Assembly: GCA_016719385.1 (NCBI GenBank)
Contig: JADJZA010000006.1
Coordinates: forward strand, 124,001 to 188,000
Direction: 5' to 3'
From: Candidatus Microthrix subdominans
Lineage (GTDB): Bacteria > Actinomycetota > Acidimicrobiia > Acidimicrobiales > Microtrichaceae
Length of the DNA: 64,000 bases
In this document: positions 16,116 through 23,911 of the stretch, in pieces
How the letters are laid out: every line of letters begins with the position of its first letter
Position numbering within the stretch: the stretch's first letter is position 1
Notes under the pieces: generated by a model
Databases searched by the model: none
The model's input: only the letters and a program-made list of their open reading frames with translations
Told to the model about the DNA's origin: nothing
Translations under genes and position numbers: made by a program

Positions 16116-17582
16116 CTACTCGGCGGCATCTCCGCCGCGGTTTTTGCGCAGCTCGCGGTAGTCCTTGGCGCCGCCCTCCTCGGGCTCGACCTCCAACAAC
16201 AGGCCGTCCACGTCCACCACGCGCGCCCGGTCACCCACGCTGAGCGGCGTGGACCGGTTGGCGCGGGCCTTCCACAGCCCACCCTGAATGCGCACCATGC
16301 CCTCGGGGTCGACCGACTCGGTGACCTGCCCCATCTCGCCGACCATCCAGGTCCGCCCGATCGTCGGGGTGCCGAACCGGGCCCGCACCATCGACGGCAT
16401 GCCGGAGAACATCATCGACGCCATGCCGATGATCCCGACGACGACGGCGATCCACGGGAAGGGGACGCCGTCGAAAAGCGTGAGCGACCCGATGATGAAC
16501 CCGGCCATGCCCACCGCCGCCCAGAACCGGGGGATGCCCGTCTGCACGTCGATGGCAAACGCGATCATCGACGCCACCACCAGCGCCACCGCCCAGTTCC
16601 GCACCGGCAGCACGCCCAGGCCGTACCCGCCGAGCAGCAGGGCAACCGCACCCACCACCCCGGCGACGCCCACACCGGCGGTGTAGAACTCGAACAACAA
16701 CAGGCCCAAGCCGATCACGAAGGCCAGGTAGGCCACCGCCGGGCTGGCGGCGGTGTGCAGCAGCTGCTTGGGCAGTGGCAGCTTGACGAAGCGCACGACT
16801 GTGACCGGCTCGCGCCGACTCTCGCCGCCGACGTCGACCACCTTGGTCTCGAACCAATCGAGGCCGACCAGCGCGTCACCCAGCGTGGGCGCCACCACGG
16901 CGACCACGCCCGCCTTCTGGGCGGGTTCGGCCTCGAGCGTGGTGTCGAGCTGCCCTGGTTCGCTAGGCAACAGGTCGCCGAACTCGGCCGGGTCCAGCCG
17001 CTGGGTGCTGTCGAAGCGCACCGTCGATCCGGGGGCGATCGACGCATCCGGGCTGAGTGCGACCAGCTCGGCGGCGCCGCCGATGGCCTCGGCGCCGCTG
17101 GGGCCCACCCACACCGACATCTTCTTGGGAAAGCGGTCGAGGCGCCGGGCCAGGTTGGTGAACTGCCCGTCGGTGAGCACCACGCCGGGGCTGTCGAGCT
17201 GGAGCACCACGCCGACCAGGTCGTCGGAGCGCTGCGTCTCGTCCAGCTCCTCGATGATGCCGTCAGCGACCAGCGGGTCGATCAGGCCGGACACGGCGAT
17301 GACCGTGACGCAACCGGCCGGGCCACAGCCGCCGTCGCCGCCCTGGGCGATCTCGGAGCGCTCGCTCTGAGCGCCCGCCGGCGAGCCCCCGGTCACCCCG
17401 CCGAGCGCCAACACCGCTCCTGCGACCATGAACGCGCCGATGAGAGCCCGAACACTATGGAACCTCTCAGCACGGGACCGTTCCTGCCCGATCGGACCCC
17501 GGCCGGCCGGTCCACCCGCGCCGAGACGCCTTGCGCTGGCACGAGGAAAAGAACCCGAGATGCGTTGAAGTAGTGTGCCCAC
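16116..17582 (-). CDS. NfeD-type membrane protein with degenerate ClpP-like protease domain
   Basis: The order is a signal-like hydrophobic segment (residues 45-70 counting from 17582), a ClpP/SppA-like periplasmic domain (VVLQLDSPGVVL, VWVGPSGAEAIGGAAEL), a multi-span membrane block (about residues 275-400) and a C-terminal OB-fold NfeD domain (MVGEMGQVTESVDPEGMVRI). NfeD proteins work in membrane quality control with SPFH/stomatin partners. The usual nucleophile motif PSGARAASAG reads PSGAEAIGGA, so the catalytic Ser appears to be Gly. The frame is open to 17633; the GTG at 17582 has GGAGG seven bases upstream, while an ATG at 17429 gives a shorter form. It is divergent from the Get3 pair. 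Confidence 0.8.
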   Translation of the reverse strand: MGTLLQRISGSFPRASARRLGAGGPAGRGPIGQERSRAERFHSVRALIGAFMVAGAVLALGGVTGGSPAGAQSERSEIAQGGDGGCGPAGCVTVIAVSGLIDPLVADGIIEELDETQRSDDLVGVVLQLDSPGVVLTDGQFTNLARRLDRFPKKMSVWVGPSGAEAIGGAAELVALSPDASIAPGSTVRFDSTQRLDPAEFGDLLPSEPGQLDTTLEAEPAQKAGVVAVVAPTLGDALVGLDWFETKVVDVGGESRREPVTVVRFVKLPLPKQLLHTAASPAVAYLAFVIGLGLLLFEFYTAGVGVAGVVGAVALLLGGYGLGVLPVRNWAVALVVASMIAFAIDVQTGIPRFWAAVGMAGFIIGSLTLFDGVPFPWIAVVVGIIGMASMMFSGMPSMVRARFGTPTIGRTWMVGEMGQVTESVDPEGMVRIQGGLWKARANRSTPLSVGDRARVVDVDGLLLEVEPEEGGAKDYRELRKNRGGDAAE

Positions 17583-17605
17583 AGGCAGGCCTCCGAGGGG
17601 AGAAC

Positions 17606-18577
17606 GTGGATCCGACACAGTTCTTTGCTGCATCGCGACTCATTATCGTCGCTGGCAAGGGGGGTGTGGGCAAGACGACCGCCAGCGCCGCACTGTCCGT
17701 GGCGGCCGCCAAGTGCGGATTGTCGGTGCTGCTGGTGGCCTTGGACGCCAAGACCGGCCTGTCCCGACTGCTCGGCTGCGAGCCGCTGGACTACGAGCCG
17801 GTCGAGGTGCCCCTCCCCGCCGACACGCCGGGCACCCTCACGACCAGGCTGATCACCCCCGACGAGTCGCTGATGGACTACCTGGCCGATCACGGGCTGA
17901 AGCGGGTGGCCAAGCTGATGGTGAGCTCCGGCATCCTCGAGATCGTCTCAACCGCAACGCCGGGCGTCCGCGACCTGCTGGTGCTCGGCAAGATCCGTCA
18001 ACTGGAGAAGGAGGGGGTGGCCGACCTGATCATCCTGGATGCGCCGGCCGCCGGCCACGCCATCAGCTTTCTGCGCAGCCCGACCGGGGTGGCCGAAGCC
18101 GCCACCAGCGGTGCGCTGCACACCCAGGCCACCGAGGCGCTCGCCATGTTGGGCGACCCATCCCGAGCCCGGGTGATGCTGGTGACGCTGCCCGAGGAGA
18201 CGCCGATCAACGAGCTGGTCGAAACTGCCTTCAGCCTGGAGGAGGAAGTGGGCGTGATGCTGGGCCCGGTGATCCTCAACGGTACCTGGCCACCGCTTCC
18301 CGGGTTGGACACCCCGCTGGCGGAGGCCGCCCGTCGGGCATCGGTCGACCTGTCCGCCGAGGAGCGGGTGTCGCTGGCCTCGGCCGGGGCCTACCGCACC
18401 GAGCGCAGCGAGCTGCAACAAGAGCTGACCGAGCGGCTCGCAACCGAGCTGCCACTGCCCCACCTCGACCTCGACTTTGTGTTCACCAACGAGCTGGAGA
18501 GCGACGACCTGCGGACGCTGGCCGACGACCTGTTGCGCGGGATCGAGGCCCTCGACCCGAACTGGGCAGCGCTGTGA
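17606..18577 (+). CDS. Get3/ArsA-family ATPase (first of pair)
   Basis: The 323-residue protein has the deviant Walker A AGKGGVGKTTASAAL (residues 16-30), the following ALDAKTGLSRLLG, and the switch region LIILDAPAAGHAISFL. ArsA/Get3-like pairs are widespread in actinomycetes (Rv3679-Rv3680 in M. tuberculosis) and may act in envelope or stress functions, not in arsenite export. The start is a GTG at 17606 with GAGGGGAG directly upstream. The gene ends in a GTGA overlap with the second copy, so the two proteins are made in step and probably form a heteromer. Confidence 0.87.
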   Translation: MDPTQFFAASRLIIVAGKGGVGKTTASAALSVAAAKCGLSVLLVALDAKTGLSRLLGCEPLDYEPVEVPLPADTPGTLTTRLITPDESLMDYLADHGLKRVAKLMVSSGILEIVSTATPGVRDLLVLGKIRQLEKEGVADLIILDAPAAGHAISFLRSPTGVAEAATSGALHTQATEALAMLGDPSRARVMLVTLPEETPINELVETAFSLEEEVGVMLGPVILNGTWPPLPGLDTPLAEAARRASVDLSAEERVSLASAGAYRTERSELQQELTERLATELPLPHLDLDFVFTNELESDDLRTLADDLLRGIEALDPNWAAL

Positions 18578-19710
18578 GCGACCCAGGGACCAACGACGCA
18601 CCCGGGACCCGCCCGACGATGGCCGAGTTGATCGACACGGCGGAGGTGATCGTGTGCTGCGGCTCGGGCGGGGTGGGCAAAACGACCACCGCTGCGATCA
18701 TCGGCCTGTCCGCCGCCCGGCGCGGCCGCCGGGCGGTCGTCGTCACGATCGACCCGGCCCGGCGCCTGGCCGACGCGCTCGGGCTGGACCACATCGGTGC
18801 GACGGCGTCGCTGATCGACGGTGAGTGGCCCGGCGAGCTGTCCGCCCTGATGCTCGACGCCGAGTCCACCTTCGATTTACTTGTCGAACGCTACGCCGCC
18901 AGCGACGCCCAGGCGTTGAGCATTCTGTCCAACTCCTTTTACCGCAACATCTCGGGCACCCTGTCGGGCACCCAGGAGTACATGGCGTCGGAGAAGCTGT
19001 ACGAGCTGCACCAGAACGAGGCCTACGACCTGGTGGTCGTCGACACGCCCCCCACCCGAAACGCGCTGGACTTTCTCGAAGCACCCGAGCGGCTGTCGCG
19101 GTTCTTGAACCACCGCATCTATCGAGCGGTCACCGCTCCCAGTCGGGGCGTGTTGCGGGTCTTCAACGCCGCCACCAGCGCCGCCCTGCGCCAGGTGGGC
19201 AAGGTGGTCGGCTCGCAGGTGATCAGCGATGCGGTGGCGTTCTTTCAGGCCTTTGAAGGTATGGAGGAGGGCTTTCGCCAGCGCGCGACTTCGGTCACCG
19301 AGCTCTTCGCCGACGAGGTGACCGCCTTCGTGCTCGTCACCGCTCCCCGCGAGGACTCGGTGGCCGAGGCCAGCTTCTTCGCCCAGCGCCTGGCCGAGGA
19401 CGACATCGACGTGCGGGCGCTGATCGTCAACCGAATGCACCCGCCATTTGGCGAAGCCGACCCCGCCGCCGACGAGAAGGCCGACGGTGAGCTGCGAGGG
19501 GCACCGGGCGGCGCCGCGCTGGCCGACTACCACCGTGCCCGAGCCGATCTGCGGCGCCTGGCGTCCGAGGAACTGGCCAACCTGGCCCAGCTCACCGCCC
19601 AGGTGTCGTCGGCCGTCATCGTCTACGTGCCGTCGCTCGCCACCGACGTGCACGACGTGGCCGGCCTTAACCGCGTGGGCGAGTCATTGCTCGACCCCGA
19701 CCCAGCCTGA
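18574..19710 (+). CDS. Get3/ArsA-family ATPase (second of pair)
   Basis: It begins with a GTG that overlaps the stop of the first ATPase and runs 378 residues. Motifs are CGSGGVGKTTTAAIIGLSAA (about 29-48), the A-loop TIDPARRLADALGL and VVVDTPPTRNALDFLEAP. The Walker Lys is present in both partners, so both could hydrolyse ATP. A helical middle section rich in Met, Phe and Arg (FFQAFEGMEEGFRQRA) matches the client-binding region of Get3-like proteins. The frame is open another 1000 bases upstream, but that part is only the shadow of the first gene. Confidence 0.87.
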   Translation: MSDPGTNDAPGTRPTMAELIDTAEVIVCCGSGGVGKTTTAAIIGLSAARRGRRAVVVTIDPARRLADALGLDHIGATASLIDGEWPGELSALMLDAESTFDLLVERYAASDAQALSILSNSFYRNISGTLSGTQEYMASEKLYELHQNEAYDLVVVDTPPTRNALDFLEAPERLSRFLNHRIYRAVTAPSRGVLRVFNAATSAALRQVGKVVGSQVISDAVAFFQAFEGMEEGFRQRATSVTELFADEVTAFVLVTAPREDSVAEASFFAQRLAEDDIDVRALIVNRMHPPFGEADPAADEKADGELRGAPGGAALADYHRARADLRRLASEELANLAQLTAQVSSAVIVYVPSLATDVHDVAGLNRVGESLLDPDPA

Positions 19711-19752
19711 GCGACGCCGGCGGGGTCGCCGAACGTTTTGGTCGGCCTGGCG

Positions 19753-20094
19753 CTAACCGGCGCCTTGGAGCGACAGGCGGGCCTCGTCGACGCTGTCGAC
19801 CACCGAAACGATCTTGTCGAAGCCGGTGGTCTGCAGCAGACGCACCAGGGTGGCCCGATTGCAGGACACGACGATGTCGCCCCCCGCATCGCGCGTGCGC
19901 CGGATGCCCCCGGCCAGGGCGCCGAGGCCGGCCGAGTCCATGAACGGCACCTCGGACAGGTCGATGATGACGTTGCCCATCGTGGCGGCTTCGGTAAGGC
20001 GCTCACGAAAGTCGGGCACGGTATAGGCGTCCAGCTCCCCAACCGGCTGACACACGGTCAACCCGTCTTGGTGATCAAACCCGATCTTCACCAT
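19753..20094 (-). CDS. STAS-domain anti-sigma factor antagonist
   Basis: STAS proteins of the SpoIIAA/RsbV type bind and release anti-sigma factor kinases depending on phosphorylation of one serine. Here the motif is FMDSAGLGALAGG, with Ser54 as the expected phosphosite, in a 113-residue single-domain protein. The ATG at 20094 is chosen because GGGGGAG lies seven bases before it; a GTG two codons earlier is too close. No RsbW-like kinase or sigma-B-type factor is adjacent, so its partner is elsewhere. A lone receiver gene follows on the other strand. Confidence 0.88.
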   Translation of the reverse strand: MVKIGFDHQDGLTVCQPVGELDAYTVPDFRERLTEAATMGNVIIDLSEVPFMDSAGLGALAGGIRRTRDAGGDIVVSCNRATLVRLLQTTGFDKIVSVVDSVDEARLSLQGAG

Positions 20095-20203
20095 GCCCAC
20101 TCTCCCCCAGCGGTTGTCGAAACCCGACCGAAGCTAGCCCAGCCACGCAGACCTGCCAGGGCAGTGTAGATCGACCCCTACCGCATTGCACTACGCTGAA
20201 GGC

Positions 20204-20626
20204 GTGGAATACGTGCTGGTCGCCACCGATTCCGACGATCTCTTCGACGACGTCGACGCCTCGCTGGGCGACGACCGCTGCGAGGTCGGCCGCGTGAACA
20301 GCGGCGCCGCCGTGTTCGGTGCGGTGCGTGAGCGCCAGCCCGACCTGGTTGTGCTCGACCTGCAGATCGGCAACATGGGCGGCATGGCCACGTCGCTGCA
20401 CCTCCGCAACGAGGCCGGCGGTCGCCGCCTCGCCCCCCAACGCATCCTGTTGCTTCTCGATCGTGGCGCCGACGTGTTTCTGGCCCGTGAGTCCGAGGCC
20501 GACGGTTGGATGATCAAGCCGATCGACTCGTTTCGGCTGCGCCGCGCCGCCGATGCTGTCGCCGACGGTCGCAGCTGGTGCGAGCACGCCGACGGCAGGG
20601 TCGACGAGGGCGAACCCGCCGCTTAA
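20204..20626 (+). CDS. Single-domain response regulator-like protein
   Basis: The 140-residue protein is a receiver (CheY-like) domain with no output domain. It keeps the phosphoacceptor Asp52 (LVVLDLQIGNMGG) and the Lys105-Pro pair (WMIKPID), but the acidic pair at the N-terminus is only partly kept (ATDSDD). It probably works by protein interaction. The GTG at 20204 is taken as start, since a TTG at 20186 has no ribosome binding site. It is divergent from the STAS gene and convergent with the dprE1 operon across a pair of palindromic repeats. Confidence 0.72.
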   Translation: MEYVLVATDSDDLFDDVDASLGDDRCEVGRVNSGAAVFGAVRERQPDLVVLDLQIGNMGGMATSLHLRNEAGGRRLAPQRILLLLDRGADVFLARESEADGWMIKPIDSFRLRRAADAVADGRSWCEHADGRVDEGEPAA

Positions 20627-20643
20627 CCCGCGGTCACACCCGC

Positions 20644-20756
20644 AACTGGGGAGCCCAAACCGCGCCCTGACGGTCATCCGGGCTCCCGAGTTCCGGATCA
20701 GACCCGAACCGGGGAGCCCAAACCGCGCCCTGACGGTCATGCGGGCTCCCGAGTTC
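20644..20756. repeat. Dispersed palindromic repeat, tandem pair (copies B1 and B2)
   Basis: Two 50-bp palindromes, 20644-20693 and 20707-20756, again repeat with a 63-bp period. Arms are AACTGGGGAGCCC and GGGCTCCCGAGTTC, around the core CCGCGCCCTGACGGTCAT. Read on the other strand they match copies A and C in both arms and about two-thirds of the core, so this is a second subtype of one family. They fill the gap between the convergent ends of the receiver gene and dprE1 almost completely, which fits a two-way transcription terminator. Confidence 0.85.
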
Positions 20757-20760
20757 CGGA

Positions 20761-22140
20761 TCAGCTGAGGCCGAGGCGCTCCGAGAGGTCGCTGCGGATC
20801 AGGCCGTGGGGATCGACCGATGCCCGCACCTCCTGCCATTCGGCCAGCCTCGGATACATCGCCGCCAAGAGCTCTGGACGCATGCGGGCGTCCTTGGCCA
20901 GGTAGATGCGCCCGCCGACCTCGGCCACCTGCTCGTCGAACCGGTCGAGCAGACGGGGCAGGTCGGGGTCGCCGACCGGCACGTCGACCGTCAGGGTCCA
21001 ACCGGCCAGCGGAAACGACAGCGGGGCCTCGTTCGCGGGACCGAAACGCTTGAGGACGGTGAGGAACGAGCGACCGCCGGTGCGGGTGAACTGCCGCATG
21101 ATCCCGGCGAGGACGTCGGTGGCCGAGTCGGGAACGACGCACTGCCACTGCAAAAAGCCCTTGGGACCGTAGATGCGGTTCCAGCTGCCGACCAGGTCGA
21201 GGGGGTGGAAGAACCCGGGGATCGAACTGATCATCTCTTTGGGTCGACGGGGTGCCTTGCGAAACCAGGCCTCGTTGAACGCCCGGATCGAGAGCGGGTT
21301 CAACACGATCGGCGGCGGGGTGACCGGCACGTCGATCGGCAGCCCCGGGTCGTACGCAAACGGGGATCCGACCCAGCGCTTGGGCAATTCGTCGGGCTGA
21401 GCGAAACGACCGGAGGTGATCACCGACCGACCGGCCCTGGCCCCCGTGGCGGCCAGGTCCACCCAGGCAACGGTGTACTCGGCGGTCTGGTCGAGCTCGA
21501 TCAGGCGGGCGATCGACTCGTCGAGGTTGCGGGTGCGCTCGGCCAGCACCGAGATGCGGGAGGAGGCGATCGGGCGGGCACGGAACGTGGCCTCCTCGAT
21601 CACCCCGGTCAGCCCCATGCCGCCGACGGTCGCCCAGAACAGCGCCGGCTCGCGGTCGGGGCTGATCGTGCGCCTCTGCCCGTCGGCGGTTCGCAGCACC
21701 ATCGAGCTGACGTGCGAGCCGAACGAACCCCGGCGGTGGTGGTTCTTGCCGTGGATGTCGGCGGCGATGGCACCGCCCAGGGTGACAAAGCGGGTACCGG
21801 GGGTGACCGGCACAAAGAAGCGCCGCGGCACGAGCACTCGCAACAGGGTGTCGATGCTGGTGCCGGCCCGGGCTCGACAGTCGCCCGTGTCGATGTCGAG
21901 GTCGACGTCGGTCCACCCGGTGAGGTCGATCACCCGTCCGCCGGAGCGTTGGGCGGCGTCGCCGTAGGACCGGCCCAGGCCCCGGGCCACCATCCCCCGC
22001 GACGGTGGGTCGCACAGCGCACGGTCGAGCTCGGCGGCCGATACGGGCGCGAGCACCTCGGCCCGCGTGGGGCTGGTGCGCCCCCAGCCGGTCAGCAGCG
22101 CCGATCGGCGCGGCTCAGGTAAGGAGGACACCCGCGCCAT
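20761..22140 (-). CDS. dprE1: Decaprenylphosphoryl-beta-D-ribose 2'-oxidase, DprE1-like
   Basis: DprE1 is the FAD enzyme that oxidises decaprenylphosphoryl-ribose to the 2'-keto form, the first half of the epimerisation to decaprenylphosphoryl-arabinose (DPA). FAD-binding motifs are MVARGLGRSYGDAA and TPGTRFVTLGGAIAADIHGK. The C-terminal part (RSFLTVLKRFGPANEAPLSF, YLAKDAR, MYPRLAEW) matches mycobacterial DprE1 almost end to end. The Cys that benzothiazinones attack in M. tuberculosis (Cys387, in NICVDF) aligns with Thr here (TLTVDV), while the catalytic Lys (AKD) is kept. The ATG at 22140 overlaps the ubiA gene by 26 bases; a GTG two codons earlier also exists. Confidence 0.9.
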   Translation of the reverse strand: MARVSSLPEPRRSALLTGWGRTSPTRAEVLAPVSAAELDRALCDPPSRGMVARGLGRSYGDAAQRSGGRVIDLTGWTDVDLDIDTGDCRARAGTSIDTLLRVLVPRRFFVPVTPGTRFVTLGGAIAADIHGKNHHRRGSFGSHVSSMVLRTADGQRRTISPDREPALFWATVGGMGLTGVIEEATFRARPIASSRISVLAERTRNLDESIARLIELDQTAEYTVAWVDLAATGARAGRSVITSGRFAQPDELPKRWVGSPFAYDPGLPIDVPVTPPPIVLNPLSIRAFNEAWFRKAPRRPKEMISSIPGFFHPLDLVGSWNRIYGPKGFLQWQCVVPDSATDVLAGIMRQFTRTGGRSFLTVLKRFGPANEAPLSFPLAGWTLTVDVPVGDPDLPRLLDRFDEQVAEVGGRIYLAKDARMRPELLAAMYPRLAEWQEVRASVDPHGLIRSDLSERLGLS

Positions 22141-23038
22141 ACACACCCAACCACACCAACGAGACGATCAGCATTTGGCGATCACGAACCAACACGTACT
22201 CCGGTTCGGAACCCTCGCCCCGGTCGACGATCAACACGAAGCGCAACAGCGCCGCCGCAAACGGCGCCAGCGACACCTTGAACAAGACGTCGGCCAGGCC
22301 GCCCTGGAGGGCGACGGCCGAATCGAAGGACCACAGGGCATAGCCGATCAGGGCGAGGGAGGCGGCGATGATCTCCACCGATCGCAGGTAGCCGGCGGTG
22401 TACTCGGCCAGCACCGGGCGGGCGACGACGGCCCCCTCGCCCAGGTGAAACATCTCGGCGGACCGCTTGCCGGTGACCATCAGCAGCGCCCCGGCCGAGA
22501 CGACCACGAAAAACCAGGGGGAGATCGGCACGTCGGCGGCCACCGCACCGGCGACGGCGCGCACGACAAAGCCGGCCGCGATCGCCACCAGCTCGATCAC
22601 GGCCAGGTGCTTGAGCCACAGCGAGTACGCCGTCGTCAGGGCGACGTAGCCCAACAGCACCCACACCAGGTTGGGGCGCAGCAACGAGACGCCGATCGCA
22701 GCAGCGAACACGATCAGCCCCCAGGCCACCCCCACGCCAACCGGCACCGCACCCGAAGCGAACGGTCGGTGTCGCTTGCGTGGGTGGATCCGGTCGCGTT
22801 CCAGGTCGCGCAGGTCGTTGAGCACGTAGGTGGCGCCCGCCCCCAGGCTGAACGCGACGAACGCGATCACCACCGATGCCAGCCCATCGGCGCTGCCCAG
22901 GACGCCCGCGCCCAGCGGCGCGGCCACCACCAGCAGGTTCTTGGTCCACTGCTGGGGACGCAGCGCCCGCAGCAGGCCGACGATCAACGACGGTTGCTTC
23001 TCGCTCACCGCTCGGACCGCTGGTCGCTGTTCGCTCAC
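22115..23038 (-). CDS. ubiA: Decaprenyl-phosphate phosphoribosyltransferase (UbiA family)
   Basis: This polytopic UbiA-family prenyltransferase would transfer 5-phosphoribose from PRPP to decaprenyl phosphate, the committed step of the DPA pathway (Rv3806c in M. tuberculosis). The 307 residues have an early LRPQQWTKNLLV block, the metal-binding motif NDLRDLERDRIHPRKRHRP, about eight or nine membrane segments, and a second charged loop (GKRSAEMFHLGEG). It begins with a GTG overlapping the dprE2 stop (GTGA). Position between dprE2 and dprE1 makes DPPR synthase much more likely than a quinone-pathway UbiA. Confidence 0.9.
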   Translation of the reverse strand: MSEQRPAVRAVSEKQPSLIVGLLRALRPQQWTKNLLVVAAPLGAGVLGSADGLASVVIAFVAFSLGAGATYVLNDLRDLERDRIHPRKRHRPFASGAVPVGVGVAWGLIVFAAAIGVSLLRPNLVWVLLGYVALTTAYSLWLKHLAVIELVAIAAGFVVRAVAGAVAADVPISPWFFVVVSAGALLMVTGKRSAEMFHLGEGAVVARPVLAEYTAGYLRSVEIIAASLALIGYALWSFDSAVALQGGLADVLFKVSLAPFAAALLRFVLIVDRGEGSEPEYVLVRDRQMLIVSLVWLGVYGAGVLLT

Positions 23039-23820
23039 CGCTTGGACAGACGACGCCAGATCGGACCGGGCAACACCGACATCACACCGAAGACACCCTG
23101 CAACGCAGCGGGCGCCCAGATCACCCGGTGGTCCTTCAACATGCCGGTCACCGCGGCCTCGGCCACCTCGTCGGGGTCGACGGTGAACGGTTGCTCCTCC
23201 ATGCCCTCGGTCATGCGGGAACGCACGAACCCGGGACGCAGCACCGACACCCGCACCCCGGAGCCCTCGAGGTCGTCGGACAGGCCGCGGCCAAAGGCGT
23301 CCACCCCGGCCTTGGTCGACCCGTACAGGTAGTTGGTCGCTCGAGGACGGATGCCGGCGACCGACGAGATCACCAGCAACCGACCATGGCCCTGCCCCCG
23401 CAGGCGGGCGGCGGCGGCCAGGCCGGCGGACACGACACCGGCAAAGTTGACGTTGACCAGGAGCGCGGCGCCGACCGGGTCGTCGACCAGCGACTCCTGA
23501 TCGCCGAGCTGGCCGTGGGCCAACACGACCAGGTCGAGGTCACCGACGGCCTCCACCGCTGCGGCCACCACCGCCTGGTGGGTCTCGGGGGCCAACGCGT
23601 CGAAGGCAACCACGTCGACCGAGGTGGCGCCCGCCCGTTGGAGGTCGGCGCGGGCCTGCACGGTGCGCTCGTCCTCGGGGTCGCGCACCGCCAGCACCAC
23701 CTGACGCAGGCGACCATCGATCAGCTTGCGGGCGATGGCCAGTGCGATCTCCGACGTACCGCCGAAGATCAGGGCGGTGCGCGGCTCGCCGTGTGCGTCT
23801 TCCAAGGCGGGGTCCTTCAT
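23035..23820 (-). CDS. dprE2: Decaprenylphosphoryl-2-keto-ribose reductase, DprE2-like (SDR)
   Basis: DprE2 reduces the DprE1 product with NADH to give decaprenylphosphoryl-arabinose, the arabinose donor for cell-wall polymers. The 261-residue short-chain dehydrogenase has the nucleotide motif LIFGGTSEIALAIA (about 17-30), which is DprE2-like and not the common TGxxxGIG, then VISSVAGIR and the active-site YGSTKAG. The tail with IWAPAALQGVFGVMSVLPGPIWRRL also resembles DprE2. It is the first gene of a three-gene operon with overlapping stops and starts (dprE2-ubiA-dprE1). Confidence 0.9.
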   Translation of the reverse strand: MKDPALEDAHGEPRTALIFGGTSEIALAIARKLIDGRLRQVVLAVRDPEDERTVQARADLQRAGATSVDVVAFDALAPETHQAVVAAAVEAVGDLDLVVLAHGQLGDQESLVDDPVGAALLVNVNFAGVVSAGLAAAARLRGQGHGRLLVISSVAGIRPRATNYLYGSTKAGVDAFGRGLSDDLEGSGVRVSVLRPGFVRSRMTEGMEEQPFTVDPDEVAEAAVTGMLKDHRVIWAPAALQGVFGVMSVLPGPIWRRLSKR

Positions 23821-23911
23821 CGGCTCGACGTCAGAGCGGGCATGACACTAGTTCCGATGCGTTGTCCGACCCCCAGGTAGTCGCATCGGTCACCCATTTC
23901 GTGTCGGCCTC

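Noticed and set aside
17575..18573. Reading the second Get3 gene as a 711-residue fused protein
   Set aside because: The first 333 codons of that frame overlap the first Get3 gene in another frame and look like shadow sequence. The GTG at 18574 with its GTGA overlap is the natural start.
20075..22015. 646-codon minus-strand frame over dprE1
   Set aside because: It overlaps dprE1 on the same strand in another frame and continues through the palindromic repeats, so it is not a gene.
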